Origin: Cupriavidus basilensis OR16
GTDB lineage: Bacteria > Pseudomonadota > Gammaproteobacteria > Burkholderiales > Burkholderiaceae
Assembly: GCF_000243095.1 (NCBI RefSeq)
Contig: NZ_AHJE01000056.1
Span: 1-47,725, forward strand
Direction of reading: 5' to 3'
Length of the DNA: 47,725 bases
The notes beneath the pieces are model-generated. The model did no database searches, was not told the DNA's origin, and saw only the letters and a list, made by a program, of their open reading frames with translations. The translations under genes were made by a program, and so were the position numbers. Shown here in pieces: positions 26,773 to 35,092 of the stretch (its first letter is position 1; each line of letters begins with the position of its first letter).

Positions 26773-26801
26773 TTGACAAGCAAAATCCCGTCTTCTATTG
26801 T
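26773..26801 (+). promoter_or_regulatory. Sigma-70 promoter of the hyuA operon
   Basis: TTGACA at 26773-26778 (perfect -35) and TATTGT at 26796-26801 (-10) are 17 bases apart. The expected start of transcription falls inside the second operator at 26803-26818. ATG of hyuA is at 26900. Confidence 0.65.
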
Positions 26802-26802
26802 A

Positions 26803-26818
26803 CTGACTAGTTAGTTAG
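26803..26818. promoter_or_regulatory. Second TetR operator, over the hyuA transcription start
   Basis: CTGACTAGTTAGTTAG matches the first site (26679) at 12 of 16 positions and is itself an imperfect palindrome. It sits directly after the -10, the usual place for a repressor site. Confidence 0.5.
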
Positions 26819-26899
26819 CAAATCGATCGGTGCGCGTTCCAGGGCAACGGAATGCGCGGCACGCGCAAGTCGCCCGTGCCTCACATCCTTGGAGTTGAC

Positions 26900-29029
26900 A
26901 TGGTTCATGCGGGAAGCAATGCGGGCGTCCGGGTAGGGTGCGATATCGGGGGCACGTTCACGGACATCGTCCTGGCAATGCCGGACGGGCGGTTGTTCGT
27001 CAACAAGACATCGACCACGCCGCATGACTTGGGCGAGGCCATCGTCACTGGCCTGAAGTCGCTGATCGGGCAGGCCGGGATTGCCCCGGGCGACATCACG
27101 GAAATTGTCCACGGCACCACCACGGCGTCCAACACTATCCTGCAGAAGGTGGGCGCACGCACCGGCGTGCTGACCACGGTGGGCTTTCGCGACGTGCTGG
27201 AGATCGGCCGCATCCGCACACCGACCATGTTCGACCTGGGCTGGCAGAAGCCGCAGCCGCTGGCGGCGCGCCGCTATCGCCGCGGGCTGAACGAGCGCAT
27301 CGACGCGCGCGGCAACATCATCGTGCCGCTCAACGTGGACGAGGTACTGAGCGTGGCATGCGGGCTGGTGGAAGAGGGCGTGGAAGCGCTGGCCATCTGC
27401 TTTATCAATAGCTATATCAACCCGGTGCATGAGCTGGAAGCGAAGGCGCAACTGGAACGGGAGTTTCCCCGCCTGCTGGTGACCGCTTCGTGCGATGTGC
27501 TGCCGGAAATCAAGGAGTACGAGCGCACCAGCACCACGGTGGTCAACGCCTACATCCTGCCTGCCATGCGCACTTACCTGCGGCGCTTGAAGGATGACCT
27601 GGCCCGCATGGGCGTGTCGGCGTCGTTGCAGGTGATGGCATCCAACGGCGGCATGATGGGCGTGGGCAGCGCCAGCGAGAAGCCGGTGTTTGCCGTGGCC
27701 TCCGGCCCGGCAGGCGGCGTGGCGGGTGCGGCGCAGATTGGCGCGCTAGGCGGCGGGCGCGACCTGATCGTGTTCGACATGGGCGGCACTACCGCCAAGG
27801 CGTCCATCATTACAGACGGTACGCCGTCGCTGACCACCGAGTACGAGTTTCGCGACGGCATCAGCGCGCCGAGCCGCTTTGTCAAAGGCGGGGGCTATGT
27901 GCTGAAGGTGCCGGCCATCGACATCGCGGAGGTGGGCGCGGGCGGCGGCTCGCTGGCCTGGATGGATGCCGGTGGCCTGCTGTGCGTGGGCCCGGAATCG
28001 GCCGGCGCCAACCCGGGTCCCGCGTGCTACGGGCGCGGCAATGATCGGCCAACGGTGACCGACGCCAACATGGTGCTCGGCTACCTGAATCCCGAATCGC
28101 TGGCGGGCGGCAGCCTCAAGGTGGACCCGGAGCAATCGCGCCGTGCCATCGACACGCACATCGGCGCGCCGCTCAAGCTCGATACGCTAGCCGCCGCGCA
28201 CGGCATCCGCCATGTGGCGAACGTGAGCATGGCGCGTGCGCTGCGTGCCGTGACGGTCGAGCGTGGGCGCGACCCGCGCGACATGACGATGATCGCCTTC
28301 GGCGGCGGTGGCCCGTTGCACGCGGTGGACGTGGCCATGCTGCTGGGCATCAAGCGGGTGGTCGCGCCGGTGATGGCGGGCGTGTTCTGCTCGGCCGGCA
28401 TGCTGTGCGCGGATGCCGAGCATAACTTCGTCAAGGCCATCCTGCGGCCGCTGGCGGATTGCGATGGCGCCGGCATCGGCGCGGTGATCGATGCGCTGCG
28501 CCAGCAGGGCTTGACCATCCTCGCGCTGGAAGGCTATCCGGCGGCGGCGGTCGAGATGGCGGTGGGCATCGATCTGCGCTACCTCGGCCAGAGTTCGGAG
28601 CTGACCATCCCGTTGCCCGGCGGTGAAACCGGCAAGGCGCCGGACGCTGCCGCGCTTGCGCGGCTTATCGAGGACTTCGGTGTCCAGTACCAGCAAACCT
28701 TCGGCTACCGCAACGACGAGCCGCTGGAGCTGGTCAACGTGCGCCTGAGCGCCTATGGCCGCAGCGACCAGCGGCTGGATTTCAACGCCATCCAGGTCGA
28801 TGCCAGCGCGCTGCACGGCGTCGCCGGCACGCGCCAGGTGAGCTTCGGGCGCGACCAGGCACCACGCGAGACCTTCCTGATTCCGCGCTCGGCCATGACG
28901 GAGGCGCCGCGCCAGGGCCCGCTCATCATCGAGTCGTACGACACCACCATCGTCGTGCCGCCGGGCGCTTCGGCGCGCGCGGACAAGATCGGCAACATCA
29001 TCATCGATATCGCTCAGGAGGCAGCATGA
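26900..29029 (+). CDS. hyuA: Hydantoinase/oxoprolinase subunit A (HyuA-type, ATP-dependent)
   Basis: Large subunit of ATP-dependent ring-opening amidohydrolases (N-methylhydantoinase, 5-oxoprolinase, acetone carboxylase superfamily), 709 residues, cytosolic. The first nucleotide motif is CDIGGTFTDIVL near residue 15, with VHGTTTASNTILQK, the second phosphate motif DMGGTTAKASII, and FGGGGPLHAVDVA. ATG 26900 follows GGAG; the frame-open extension to 26852 has no support. It overlaps hyuB by ATGA at 29026-29029, as expected for subunits of one complex. Exact cyclic amide substrate unknown. Confidence 0.93.
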   Translation: MVHAGSNAGVRVGCDIGGTFTDIVLAMPDGRLFVNKTSTTPHDLGEAIVTGLKSLIGQAGIAPGDITEIVHGTTTASNTILQKVGARTGVLTTVGFRDVLEIGRIRTPTMFDLGWQKPQPLAARRYRRGLNERIDARGNIIVPLNVDEVLSVACGLVEEGVEALAICFINSYINPVHELEAKAQLEREFPRLLVTASCDVLPEIKEYERTSTTVVNAYILPAMRTYLRRLKDDLARMGVSASLQVMASNGGMMGVGSASEKPVFAVASGPAGGVAGAAQIGALGGGRDLIVFDMGGTTAKASIITDGTPSLTTEYEFRDGISAPSRFVKGGGYVLKVPAIDIAEVGAGGGSLAWMDAGGLLCVGPESAGANPGPACYGRGNDRPTVTDANMVLGYLNPESLAGGSLKVDPEQSRRAIDTHIGAPLKLDTLAAAHGIRHVANVSMARALRAVTVERGRDPRDMTMIAFGGGGPLHAVDVAMLLGIKRVVAPVMAGVFCSAGMLCADAEHNFVKAILRPLADCDGAGIGAVIDALRQQGLTILALEGYPAAAVEMAVGIDLRYLGQSSELTIPLPGGETGKAPDAAALARLIEDFGVQYQQTFGYRNDEPLELVNVRLSAYGRSDQRLDFNAIQVDASALHGVAGTRQVSFGRDQAPRETFLIPRSAMTEAPRQGPLIIESYDTTIVVPPGASARADKIGNIIIDIAQEAA

Positions 29030-30759
29030 GCACGCAGTTCGACCCGGTGACCTTTGCGGTCGTCAAGAACGCGATGGACTCCATCGTCGACGAAGTGGCC
29101 TACACGGTCATCCGCACGGCGCGCTCGGAGATCGTCAAGGACGTGATGGACTACTCGGCCGCGATCTGCGACCGGCACGGCCGCATGGTGGCGCAAGCCA
29201 AGACCATCGCGCTGCACCTGGGGGCGATCCCCGAGGCCATGGAGGCCGTGCAGGCGCGCTACGGCAAGGACCTGAATCCGGGCGACGCGGTGGTGGTCAA
29301 CGACCCCTACCAGGGCGGCATGCACCTGCCGGACATCTTCATGTTCGTGCCGTTCTTCTACGGCGGCGAGCTGGAAGGCTATTGCGTGGTCATCTGCCAC
29401 CACACCGACGTGGGTGGGCGCGTGCCGGGATCCAACGCCAGCGACTCCACCGAGATCTACCAGGAAGGGCTGCGCATCCCGGTGCTCAAGCTCTACGAGG
29501 CTGGCAAGGTCAACGACACGCTGGAACGCATCATCGCGCAGAACGTGCGCCTGCCCGACCGCGTGCTGGGCGACCTGAAGGCGCAGTACGCCGCCACCCA
29601 GGTAGGCGTGCGCGAACTCACCGCGTTGTTTGACCGCTACGGCCGCGACGACACGCGCGCCTACCTGAACGAACTGCTGGACTACGCGGAACGCCTCACG
29701 CGCGAAGAGATCCGTAAATGGCCCAAGGGCACCTTCCACTTCATCGACTACATCGACGACGATGGCTTGTCGCCGGAGCCGATTCCCATCCAGGTTGCGC
29801 TGACGGTGCATGAGGACTACGTGAGCGCGGACTACACGGGCTCGTCGCCGCAGGTACGCGCCGCCATCAACTCCACGCTGTCGTACACCAAGTCCTGCAC
29901 TTACCTGAGCGTGCGCTGCGCCTTGAAGGGCGATGTGCCGAACAATGCCGGCGTGTTCCGCTGCATCGAGGTGCGCGTGCCAGAAGGCTCCGTGCTCAAT
30001 CCCCTGCCACCGAGCGCTGTGGCGGCGCGCGCGCTGACGGGCTACCGCGTGTTCGATGCGATGCTCGGTGCGCTGGCGCAAGTGGTACCGGATCGTATTC
30101 CCGCCGCCGGCGAAGGCGGCAACACGGTGGTGTGCTTGTCCGGCATGAGCGACGAGAACAAGCCTTACATCATCGTGGACATGATCTGTGGCGCATGGGG
30201 CGCGCGCCCGGCCAGCGATGGCATCGAGGCCATCACGAATGCCTCGCAGAACCTGTCGAACACGCCGGTGGAAACGCTGGAAGCGCAACACCCCGTGCGC
30301 GTTGAAGCCTACGAACTGGTGGAGGACTCCTGTGGTGCGGGCCAGTTCCGCGGTGGCCTGGGCATTCGCCGCAGCTATCGCGTGCTGGCGCCCAACGCGC
30401 TTCTGCAACTGCGTGCCGACCGCATGAAGTTCTCGCCCTATGGCCTGGCCGGTGGCGGCCCTGCCAGTCCGGCGCGCAACCTGCTGCAGCAAGGCGATGA
30501 AGTCACCGACCTGCCAAGCAAGGTCGGCATGACGATCGCGCGCAACGATGTGGTGACGCATATCCAGCCCGGTGGCGGCGGCTTTGGCGATCCGCTGGCG
30601 CGTGACTTCGAGCGCATCCGGCAAGACGTATGGAACCACAAGCTCACCGCCGCCTTCGTACTCGAGAACTACAGGGTGGTGGTGGACCCCGCCACTGGCG
30701 AGATCGATGTGCCGTCCACCGCGGCATTGCGCGCGAAGCTGCTGGCCAAGGCGGCGTAG
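29026..30759 (+). CDS. hyuB: Hydantoinase/oxoprolinase subunit B (HyuB-type)
   Basis: Second subunit of the same hydrolase, 577 residues. Characteristic segments: DPVTFAVVKNAMDSIVDE at the start, GDAVVVNDPYQGGMHLPDI, CHHTDVGGRVPGS, and PGGGGFGDPLARD near the end. It is full-length and coupled to hyuA. It is followed by a periplasmic receptor gene 66 bases later, so uptake and hydrolysis are probably one operon. Confidence 0.93.
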   Translation: MSTQFDPVTFAVVKNAMDSIVDEVAYTVIRTARSEIVKDVMDYSAAICDRHGRMVAQAKTIALHLGAIPEAMEAVQARYGKDLNPGDAVVVNDPYQGGMHLPDIFMFVPFFYGGELEGYCVVICHHTDVGGRVPGSNASDSTEIYQEGLRIPVLKLYEAGKVNDTLERIIAQNVRLPDRVLGDLKAQYAATQVGVRELTALFDRYGRDDTRAYLNELLDYAERLTREEIRKWPKGTFHFIDYIDDDGLSPEPIPIQVALTVHEDYVSADYTGSSPQVRAAINSTLSYTKSCTYLSVRCALKGDVPNNAGVFRCIEVRVPEGSVLNPLPPSAVAARALTGYRVFDAMLGALAQVVPDRIPAAGEGGNTVVCLSGMSDENKPYIIVDMICGAWGARPASDGIEAITNASQNLSNTPVETLEAQHPVRVEAYELVEDSCGAGQFRGGLGIRRSYRVLAPNALLQLRADRMKFSPYGLAGGGPASPARNLLQQGDEVTDLPSKVGMTIARNDVVTHIQPGGGGFGDPLARDFERIRQDVWNHKLTAAFVLENYRVVVDPATGEIDVPSTAALRAKLLAKAA

Positions 30760-30825
30760 CATTTCCGGATGGCTGCCAGCCATCCGCTTACGCATACCCA
30801 CAGACACACCACAAAGGAAATCGAG

Positions 30826-31830
30826 ATGCGTTTTTCTGTCATGAAACTGGCTTGGCGCGCATGTGCTGCCGCGACAACGTTGGTGCTCTGGGCCGGCGCG
30901 GCCGCCGCACAGGCGCCCGCCCAGAAGCTACTGGTGCGGATGGACTACTCGCCATGGGGCATGCACGCCGCCATGCACCTGGCCAAGCAGAAGGGCTGGT
31001 TCCAGGAGGCGGGGCTCGATGTGGAGGTGCAGGACGGCACCGGCACCATCAACACGCTGCAACTGCTCGCGGCGGGGCAGGCCGACGTGGGCCAGGTGCA
31101 GCTTGGCACCATGGCCGTGGCCAAGGAGAACGGGCTGGACCTGATGTCCATCGCCGGCTTCGCCCGCAAGGGCGACCTGGCCGTGATGGTCGATGAAAAG
31201 CTGGGCGTCAAATCCGTGCAGGACCTGGTCGGCAAGAAGTTGGTGTGCTTCACCACCAGTCCGTGGGCGCCATTTATCGATCCCTACTTCAAGGCCAACA
31301 AGATCGCCAAGAGCAAGGCCACCATCGTGATGGTCTCGCCCGCGGCCATGATCTCCACCTACGCCTCGGGCAACAGCGACGGCTTCCTGTCGCAGGCGCC
31401 GTTCGGCCAGCCGATGGTGTCCAAGGTGCGCCCCGCCAAGGCGCTGCTGTTGTCCGACAGCGGCATCAATTTCCCCAGCTACGGCCTGGTGGCCACGCCG
31501 CAGCGGCTGGCCGAGAAGGGCGCCGCGCTGAAGAAGTTCGCCCAGGTGCAGGTGCGCGCGTGGGAGTACATCTACGCGGGCCACGCCGATGAAGGCGTGG
31601 CCGCCATCCTGGCGCAGCGCCCGAACGCCAAGCTCGACCCGCAGATCCTGCTGGCGCAGATCCAGGCTTACCGCGCATTCTTCGACAGTCCCACGCAGAA
31701 GAGCCTGCCGATCGGCAAGCAGAGCGATGCCGACTGGGCGGCCGCTATCCAGTCGATGGAGCAGGCCGGCATGATCAAGCCCGGGCGCAAGCCGGCCGAC
31801 TACTACACCAACGCCATGCTGGCGAACTAG
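30826..31830 (+). CDS. NMT1/SsuA-type ABC transporter substrate-binding protein
   Basis: Periplasmic receptor of the taurine/thiamine-precursor/nitrate class, 334 residues. The signal peptide covers about residues 1-27 (hydrophobic AATTLVLWAGAAAAQA). The mature part begins LLVRMDYSPWGMHAAMHLAKQKGWFQEAGLDVEV, typical of the family, followed by QLLAAGQADVG. AAAGGAAA stands before ATG 30826. The position after hyuAB suggests a pyrimidine-, hydantoin- or lactam-like ligand. Confidence 0.93.
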   Translation: MRFSVMKLAWRACAAATTLVLWAGAAAAQAPAQKLLVRMDYSPWGMHAAMHLAKQKGWFQEAGLDVEVQDGTGTINTLQLLAAGQADVGQVQLGTMAVAKENGLDLMSIAGFARKGDLAVMVDEKLGVKSVQDLVGKKLVCFTTSPWAPFIDPYFKANKIAKSKATIVMVSPAAMISTYASGNSDGFLSQAPFGQPMVSKVRPAKALLLSDSGINFPSYGLVATPQRLAEKGAALKKFAQVQVRAWEYIYAGHADEGVAAILAQRPNAKLDPQILLAQIQAYRAFFDSPTQKSLPIGKQSDADWAAAIQSMEQAGMIKPGRKPADYYTNAMLAN

Positions 31831-31844
31831 GCCGGGAGACGCAC

Positions 31845-32717
31845 ATGTCGGCATTCCTGCAGATCGGGCAACTCAACAAGGTCTACCATTCCCAGCGCGA
31901 ACCGCTGTACGCGTTGAAGGACGTCAGCCTCGATATTGAGGAAGGAGAATTTGTCAGCATCGTCGGCCCCAGTGGCTGCGGAAAGAGCACGCTGCTCAAG
32001 TGCGTGGCCGGGCTGGAGCCCATTTCCAGCGGCCACCTGGCGCTGCAGGGCGACCCCATCGTGGGCCCGCCGGCCAACATGGGTGTGGTGTTCCAGCGCG
32101 ACCTGCTGCTGGACTGGCGCACGATCCTGGACAACGTGCTGATTGCGGCCGAGTTCCACGACCTGGATCGCGCCGATTTCGAGGAGCGCGCGCGTTCCGT
32201 GCTCAACCTGTTCGGCCTTGGCGCGTTCGCGCACCGCTATCCGTGGGAGCTGTCCGGCGGCATGCGCCAGCGCGCCTCGATCTGCCGCGCGCTGCTGGTG
32301 GACCCGCAGTTGCTGCTGATGGACGAGCCCTTCGGCGCGCTCGACGCCCTGACCCGCGCTTACCTTCAGCAAGAACTGCATCGTATCTGGCAGGCCGAAG
32401 GCATCACCATGATCCTGGTCACCCACGATGTCGAAGAAGCCATCTACCTGGGCGATCGCGTGGTGGTGATGGAGCCGCGTCCCGGGCGCATCCGGCGCAT
32501 CCTGCCGGTGCCGCTGGCCCATCCGCGCGACCGCGCCGCGCTGGGCTTTGCGCGCGTCAAGGATGACGTGCTGCAGGAATTCACCGGACGGCTGGCCGAT
32601 CTCGCCGAAGCGCCCATCAAGCGCGATGCCGCGGCGCAATACACCGACCGGCTGCCACCCAAGTGCGGGCCTTTGGCGTGCGCGAATTCCTGCTGCCGCC
32701 GCCCACCAAGATCCTAA
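31845..32717 (+). CDS. SsuB/TauB-type ABC transporter ATP-binding protein, C-terminus altered
   Basis: ATPase subunit, 290 residues as read. Walker A GPSGCGKST, signature LSGGMRQRASICRALL, Walker B LLLMDEPFGALD, switch His in LVTHDVEEAI. The first 265 or so residues are family-like. The last 20-30 (from about 32640) are read out of frame through the start of the permease gene and end at a chance stop at 32715. A deletion that removed the normal end of this gene together with the permease start explains this. The catalytic core is intact. Confidence 0.9.
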   Translation: MSAFLQIGQLNKVYHSQREPLYALKDVSLDIEEGEFVSIVGPSGCGKSTLLKCVAGLEPISSGHLALQGDPIVGPPANMGVVFQRDLLLDWRTILDNVLIAAEFHDLDRADFEERARSVLNLFGLGAFAHRYPWELSGGMRQRASICRALLVDPQLLLMDEPFGALDALTRAYLQQELHRIWQAEGITMILVTHDVEEAIYLGDRVVVMEPRPGRIRRILPVPLAHPRDRAALGFARVKDDVLQEFTGRLADLAEAPIKRDAAAQYTDRLPPKCGPLACANSCCRRPPRS

Positions 32718-33418
32718 CCGAGTTCCTGGCGCAGCCGGGTTTCCTGCTGATGCAGAGCCTGGACACGTTGCAGACCACGCTGGCGGGCTTTGTCCTGGCC
32801 GTGGTCTTGGGCGTGGGCTCGGCCATCGGCATCGTGTACTCCCGTTTCCTGGATCGCACGCTCTACTCGCTGATGGTGGCCCTCAACGCCGTGCCCAAGG
32901 TGGCGCTGGCGCCGCTGTTCGTGATCTGGCTGGGTACCGGTTCCGCGCCCAAGATCGCCATTGCCATGCTGATCGCCATCTTCCCGATTCTGATCGACAC
33001 GGTGCTCGGCCTCAAGTCCATTGATCCGGAAATGCTGAACATGGCGCGCGCCAACCAGGCGTCGCGTAGCAAGGTGCTGTGGAAGATCCGCTTTCCCAAC
33101 GCCCTGCCCAGCATCTTCGCGGGGATGAAGGTGGGCGTGTCGTTCGCGCTGGTGGGCACCATTGTCGGCGAGTTCGTGGCGGGCGAGACCGGGCTTGGCC
33201 ACGTCATCCTGGTGGCGCAAGGCAGCTTCGACACGCCGACCGTGTTCGTCGCGCTGGCGCTGCTGTGCGCGCTGGGGGTGATCCTCTTCAAGGCGCTGGA
33301 GTGGGCCGAGGAGCGGATGCTGCCGTGGCACGCGTCGCAGCGCGGCAGGCCGGGGCAAGACCATGCGCCCGCGCCGGGCACGGAGCGGTTGACGCAACTG
33401 GTGCAAGCCAAACGCTGA
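32663..33418 (+). CDS. SsuC/TauC-type ABC transporter permease, N-terminus truncated
   Basis: Inner-membrane permease, 251 residues as read from GTG 32663. The EAA loop region MLNMARANQASRSKVLWKIRFP and VGTIVGEFVAGETGLGHVI are intact. Family members have a further N-terminal helix of about 20-25 residues before the segment VREFLLPPPTKIL. Here that helix is absent, there is no Shine-Dalgarno, and the frame overlaps the ATPase gene by 55 bases. This is the other half of the deletion seen at the ATPase C-terminus. The importer may be impaired. Confidence 0.87.
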   Translation: MRAFGVREFLLPPPTKILTEFLAQPGFLLMQSLDTLQTTLAGFVLAVVLGVGSAIGIVYSRFLDRTLYSLMVALNAVPKVALAPLFVIWLGTGSAPKIAIAMLIAIFPILIDTVLGLKSIDPEMLNMARANQASRSKVLWKIRFPNALPSIFAGMKVGVSFALVGTIVGEFVAGETGLGHVILVAQGSFDTPTVFVALALLCALGVILFKALEWAEERMLPWHASQRGRPGQDHAPAPGTERLTQLVQAKR

Positions 33419-33485
33419 GGGCGGGCGGCGCGGATAGTCCGTTCACAAGCTGCGCCGCCGGCTCAAACTCGGCTACAATCGCGCC

Positions 33486-33923
33486 ATGTTTCGCGCAGAC
33501 CGCCCCTCCTTCCTGCGGGGAACCTTGCTGCTGTTGCTGTTTGCAATGCAGCTCCTCACCCCGCTTCTGCACGGCCATCTCGGAACCCCTAAACTCCATG
33601 GCCTGCACGTGCACACAGCGCTGCAAGGCGCGGTTAATTCTTATTCTCCTTCCGCTTCGTCCGCTTTGGCTGCCGGTTCCGCCGCGCTGATCGCGGTCGA
33701 GCCGCTCGAGGTCGATGTGCAGACCGCCATCGGCCCCATTGCCTTTTCCCTCCACGTGCAGGCTGCCGATGTGCTGATCGGCCTGGTCTTCGCGTTCCTG
33801 CTGTTTGCATCACGGCCGCTGCCGGTGTTCCGGCGCCTGCCGTGGCGCGAGCGCACGCCGCCCCGATGGCGTGGCAGCGACAGCAGGCCACCTCCCGCGC
33901 ACGCCCCTCCCTTCGCTTCCTGA
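33486..33923 (+). CDS. Small His-rich exported or membrane protein heading the metal efflux operon
   Basis: Protein of 145 residues with an N-terminal hydrophobic signal/anchor (LLLLLFAMQLLTPLLHGH), a histidine-rich segment (HGHLGTPKLHGLHVH, residues about 29-44), a hydrophobic helix near 95-112 (VLIGLVFAFLLFAS) and an Arg/Pro-rich tail. Cupriavidus metal-efflux operons often begin with a small exported protein of this kind (CzcI-like), but I cannot assign the family. It is followed 95 bases later by the membrane fusion protein gene. A metal-sensing or metal-binding role is inference. Confidence 0.72.
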   Translation: MFRADRPSFLRGTLLLLLFAMQLLTPLLHGHLGTPKLHGLHVHTALQGAVNSYSPSASSALAAGSAALIAVEPLEVDVQTAIGPIAFSLHVQAADVLIGLVFAFLLFASRPLPVFRRLPWRERTPPRWRGSDSRPPPAHAPPFAS

Positions 33924-34018
33924 TTCCCCTGCCGGCCACGCCGGCGGTGCACGCTTGCGCGCCTGATCGAGGCTGATCACGGTGTGTCGGCGCTTTTCAT
34001 CCTGCTTTGGAGTCAGGC

Positions 34019-35092
34019 ATGTTTTCCCGTCGAGTTGTTTTCGTCGGCGCGTTGCTCGCGTCGACGCTGTTCCCCATTGGCATGGCCCGCGCACAGGTAC
34101 TGACGCTGTCCGATGCCCAGGCCCGCGCGCTCGGCGTGCGGTTTGATCCGGTTGCCGGTGCCGCCCAGCTGGAGGTCGGCGCCAGCGCTCGCGTGGTGCT
34201 CAAGCCCGATGCCCAGTACGTGGTTGCCGCGCCCTATGCCGGCATGGTCTCGCGCGTGCTGGTGTCGATCGGCCAGGCGGTGCGCGCCGGCCAGCCGCTG
34301 GCGAGCTTTGCCAGCCCGCAGTTGTTCGAGGCGGGGCGCGCGCTGTCGGAGGCGCGCTCGCAGGCCAACCTGGCGCGGCTGGCGCTGGCGCGGGATCGCG
34401 GCTTGCACGACGACGGCATCATCCCAGGCAGCCGCTGGCAAGCCACGCAAGCACGCGCGGCGGAAGGTGCGGCGATGGTGCGCGCCCGCGAGGCCGAGAT
34501 GGCTGCCGCGGGCATCGTGCAGGCCGGTGGCTCGGGCGAGCCGCAACTGGTGGCCGGCCGTGCCGGGCTGATTGCCGAGGTCAACGCCGTGCCTGGCACG
34601 CGCGTGGAAGGGGCGGCGCCGTTGTTCCGCATCGTGGACCCCACCGCGCTGGAGCTTGACCTGCTGGTCGGGCGCGATGTGCCGGCCCCCGGCGGCGGCG
34701 AACGTGTGGAAGTGCGCCAGCGTGGCGCCACCGGCACGGTTGCCGGCGTGGTGCCGGCAAGCGACGGCACCGCTGCCGTGCGCGTGCGCGCGGTGCTGGA
34801 CAAGCGCGGCAGCCTGCAAGCTGGCGAAAGCGTGAATGTGATCGTGCACTTGCGCAGCGCGCCCGATGCCACCGGCGTGGGCCGCACGCGGGTGCCGGCT
34901 ACCGCGCTGACGTACTGGCGCGGTACGCCCGGCGTGTTTGTGGCAACCAAGAGCGGCGTGCGCTACCAGACCGTGGTGGTGGAAGCCGTGGACGATGCCG
35001 CGGCAACCGTGCGCGGCGCGCTGCCGGCCGGCACGCGGGTGGCGGTGGCCGGCGTGGGCGCGCTCAAGGGCATGCTGGCGGGAGGTCAGTGA
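34019..35092 (+). CDS. RND efflux periplasmic adaptor (membrane fusion protein, CzcB/CusB class)
   Basis: Adaptor linking the RND pump to the outer-membrane channel, 357 residues. Signal peptide at about 1-26 (ending GMARAQ). The barrel-sandwich half reads VAAPYAGMVSRVLVSIGQAVRAGQPLASF, a helical hairpin rich in Ala and Arg follows, and a beta-barrel region lies in the C-terminal half (TALTYWRGTPGVFVA). ATG 34019 follows GGAG; TTG 34007 is less likely. No Met/His metal-binding extension is seen. It overlaps the pump gene by ATGA at 35089. Confidence 0.9.
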   Translation: MFSRRVVFVGALLASTLFPIGMARAQVLTLSDAQARALGVRFDPVAGAAQLEVGASARVVLKPDAQYVVAAPYAGMVSRVLVSIGQAVRAGQPLASFASPQLFEAGRALSEARSQANLARLALARDRGLHDDGIIPGSRWQATQARAAEGAAMVRAREAEMAAAGIVQAGGSGEPQLVAGRAGLIAEVNAVPGTRVEGAAPLFRIVDPTALELDLLVGRDVPAPGGGERVEVRQRGATGTVAGVVPASDGTAAVRVRAVLDKRGSLQAGESVNVIVHLRSAPDATGVGRTRVPATALTYWRGTPGVFVATKSGVRYQTVVVEAVDDAAATVRGALPAGTRVAVAGVGALKGMLAGGQ

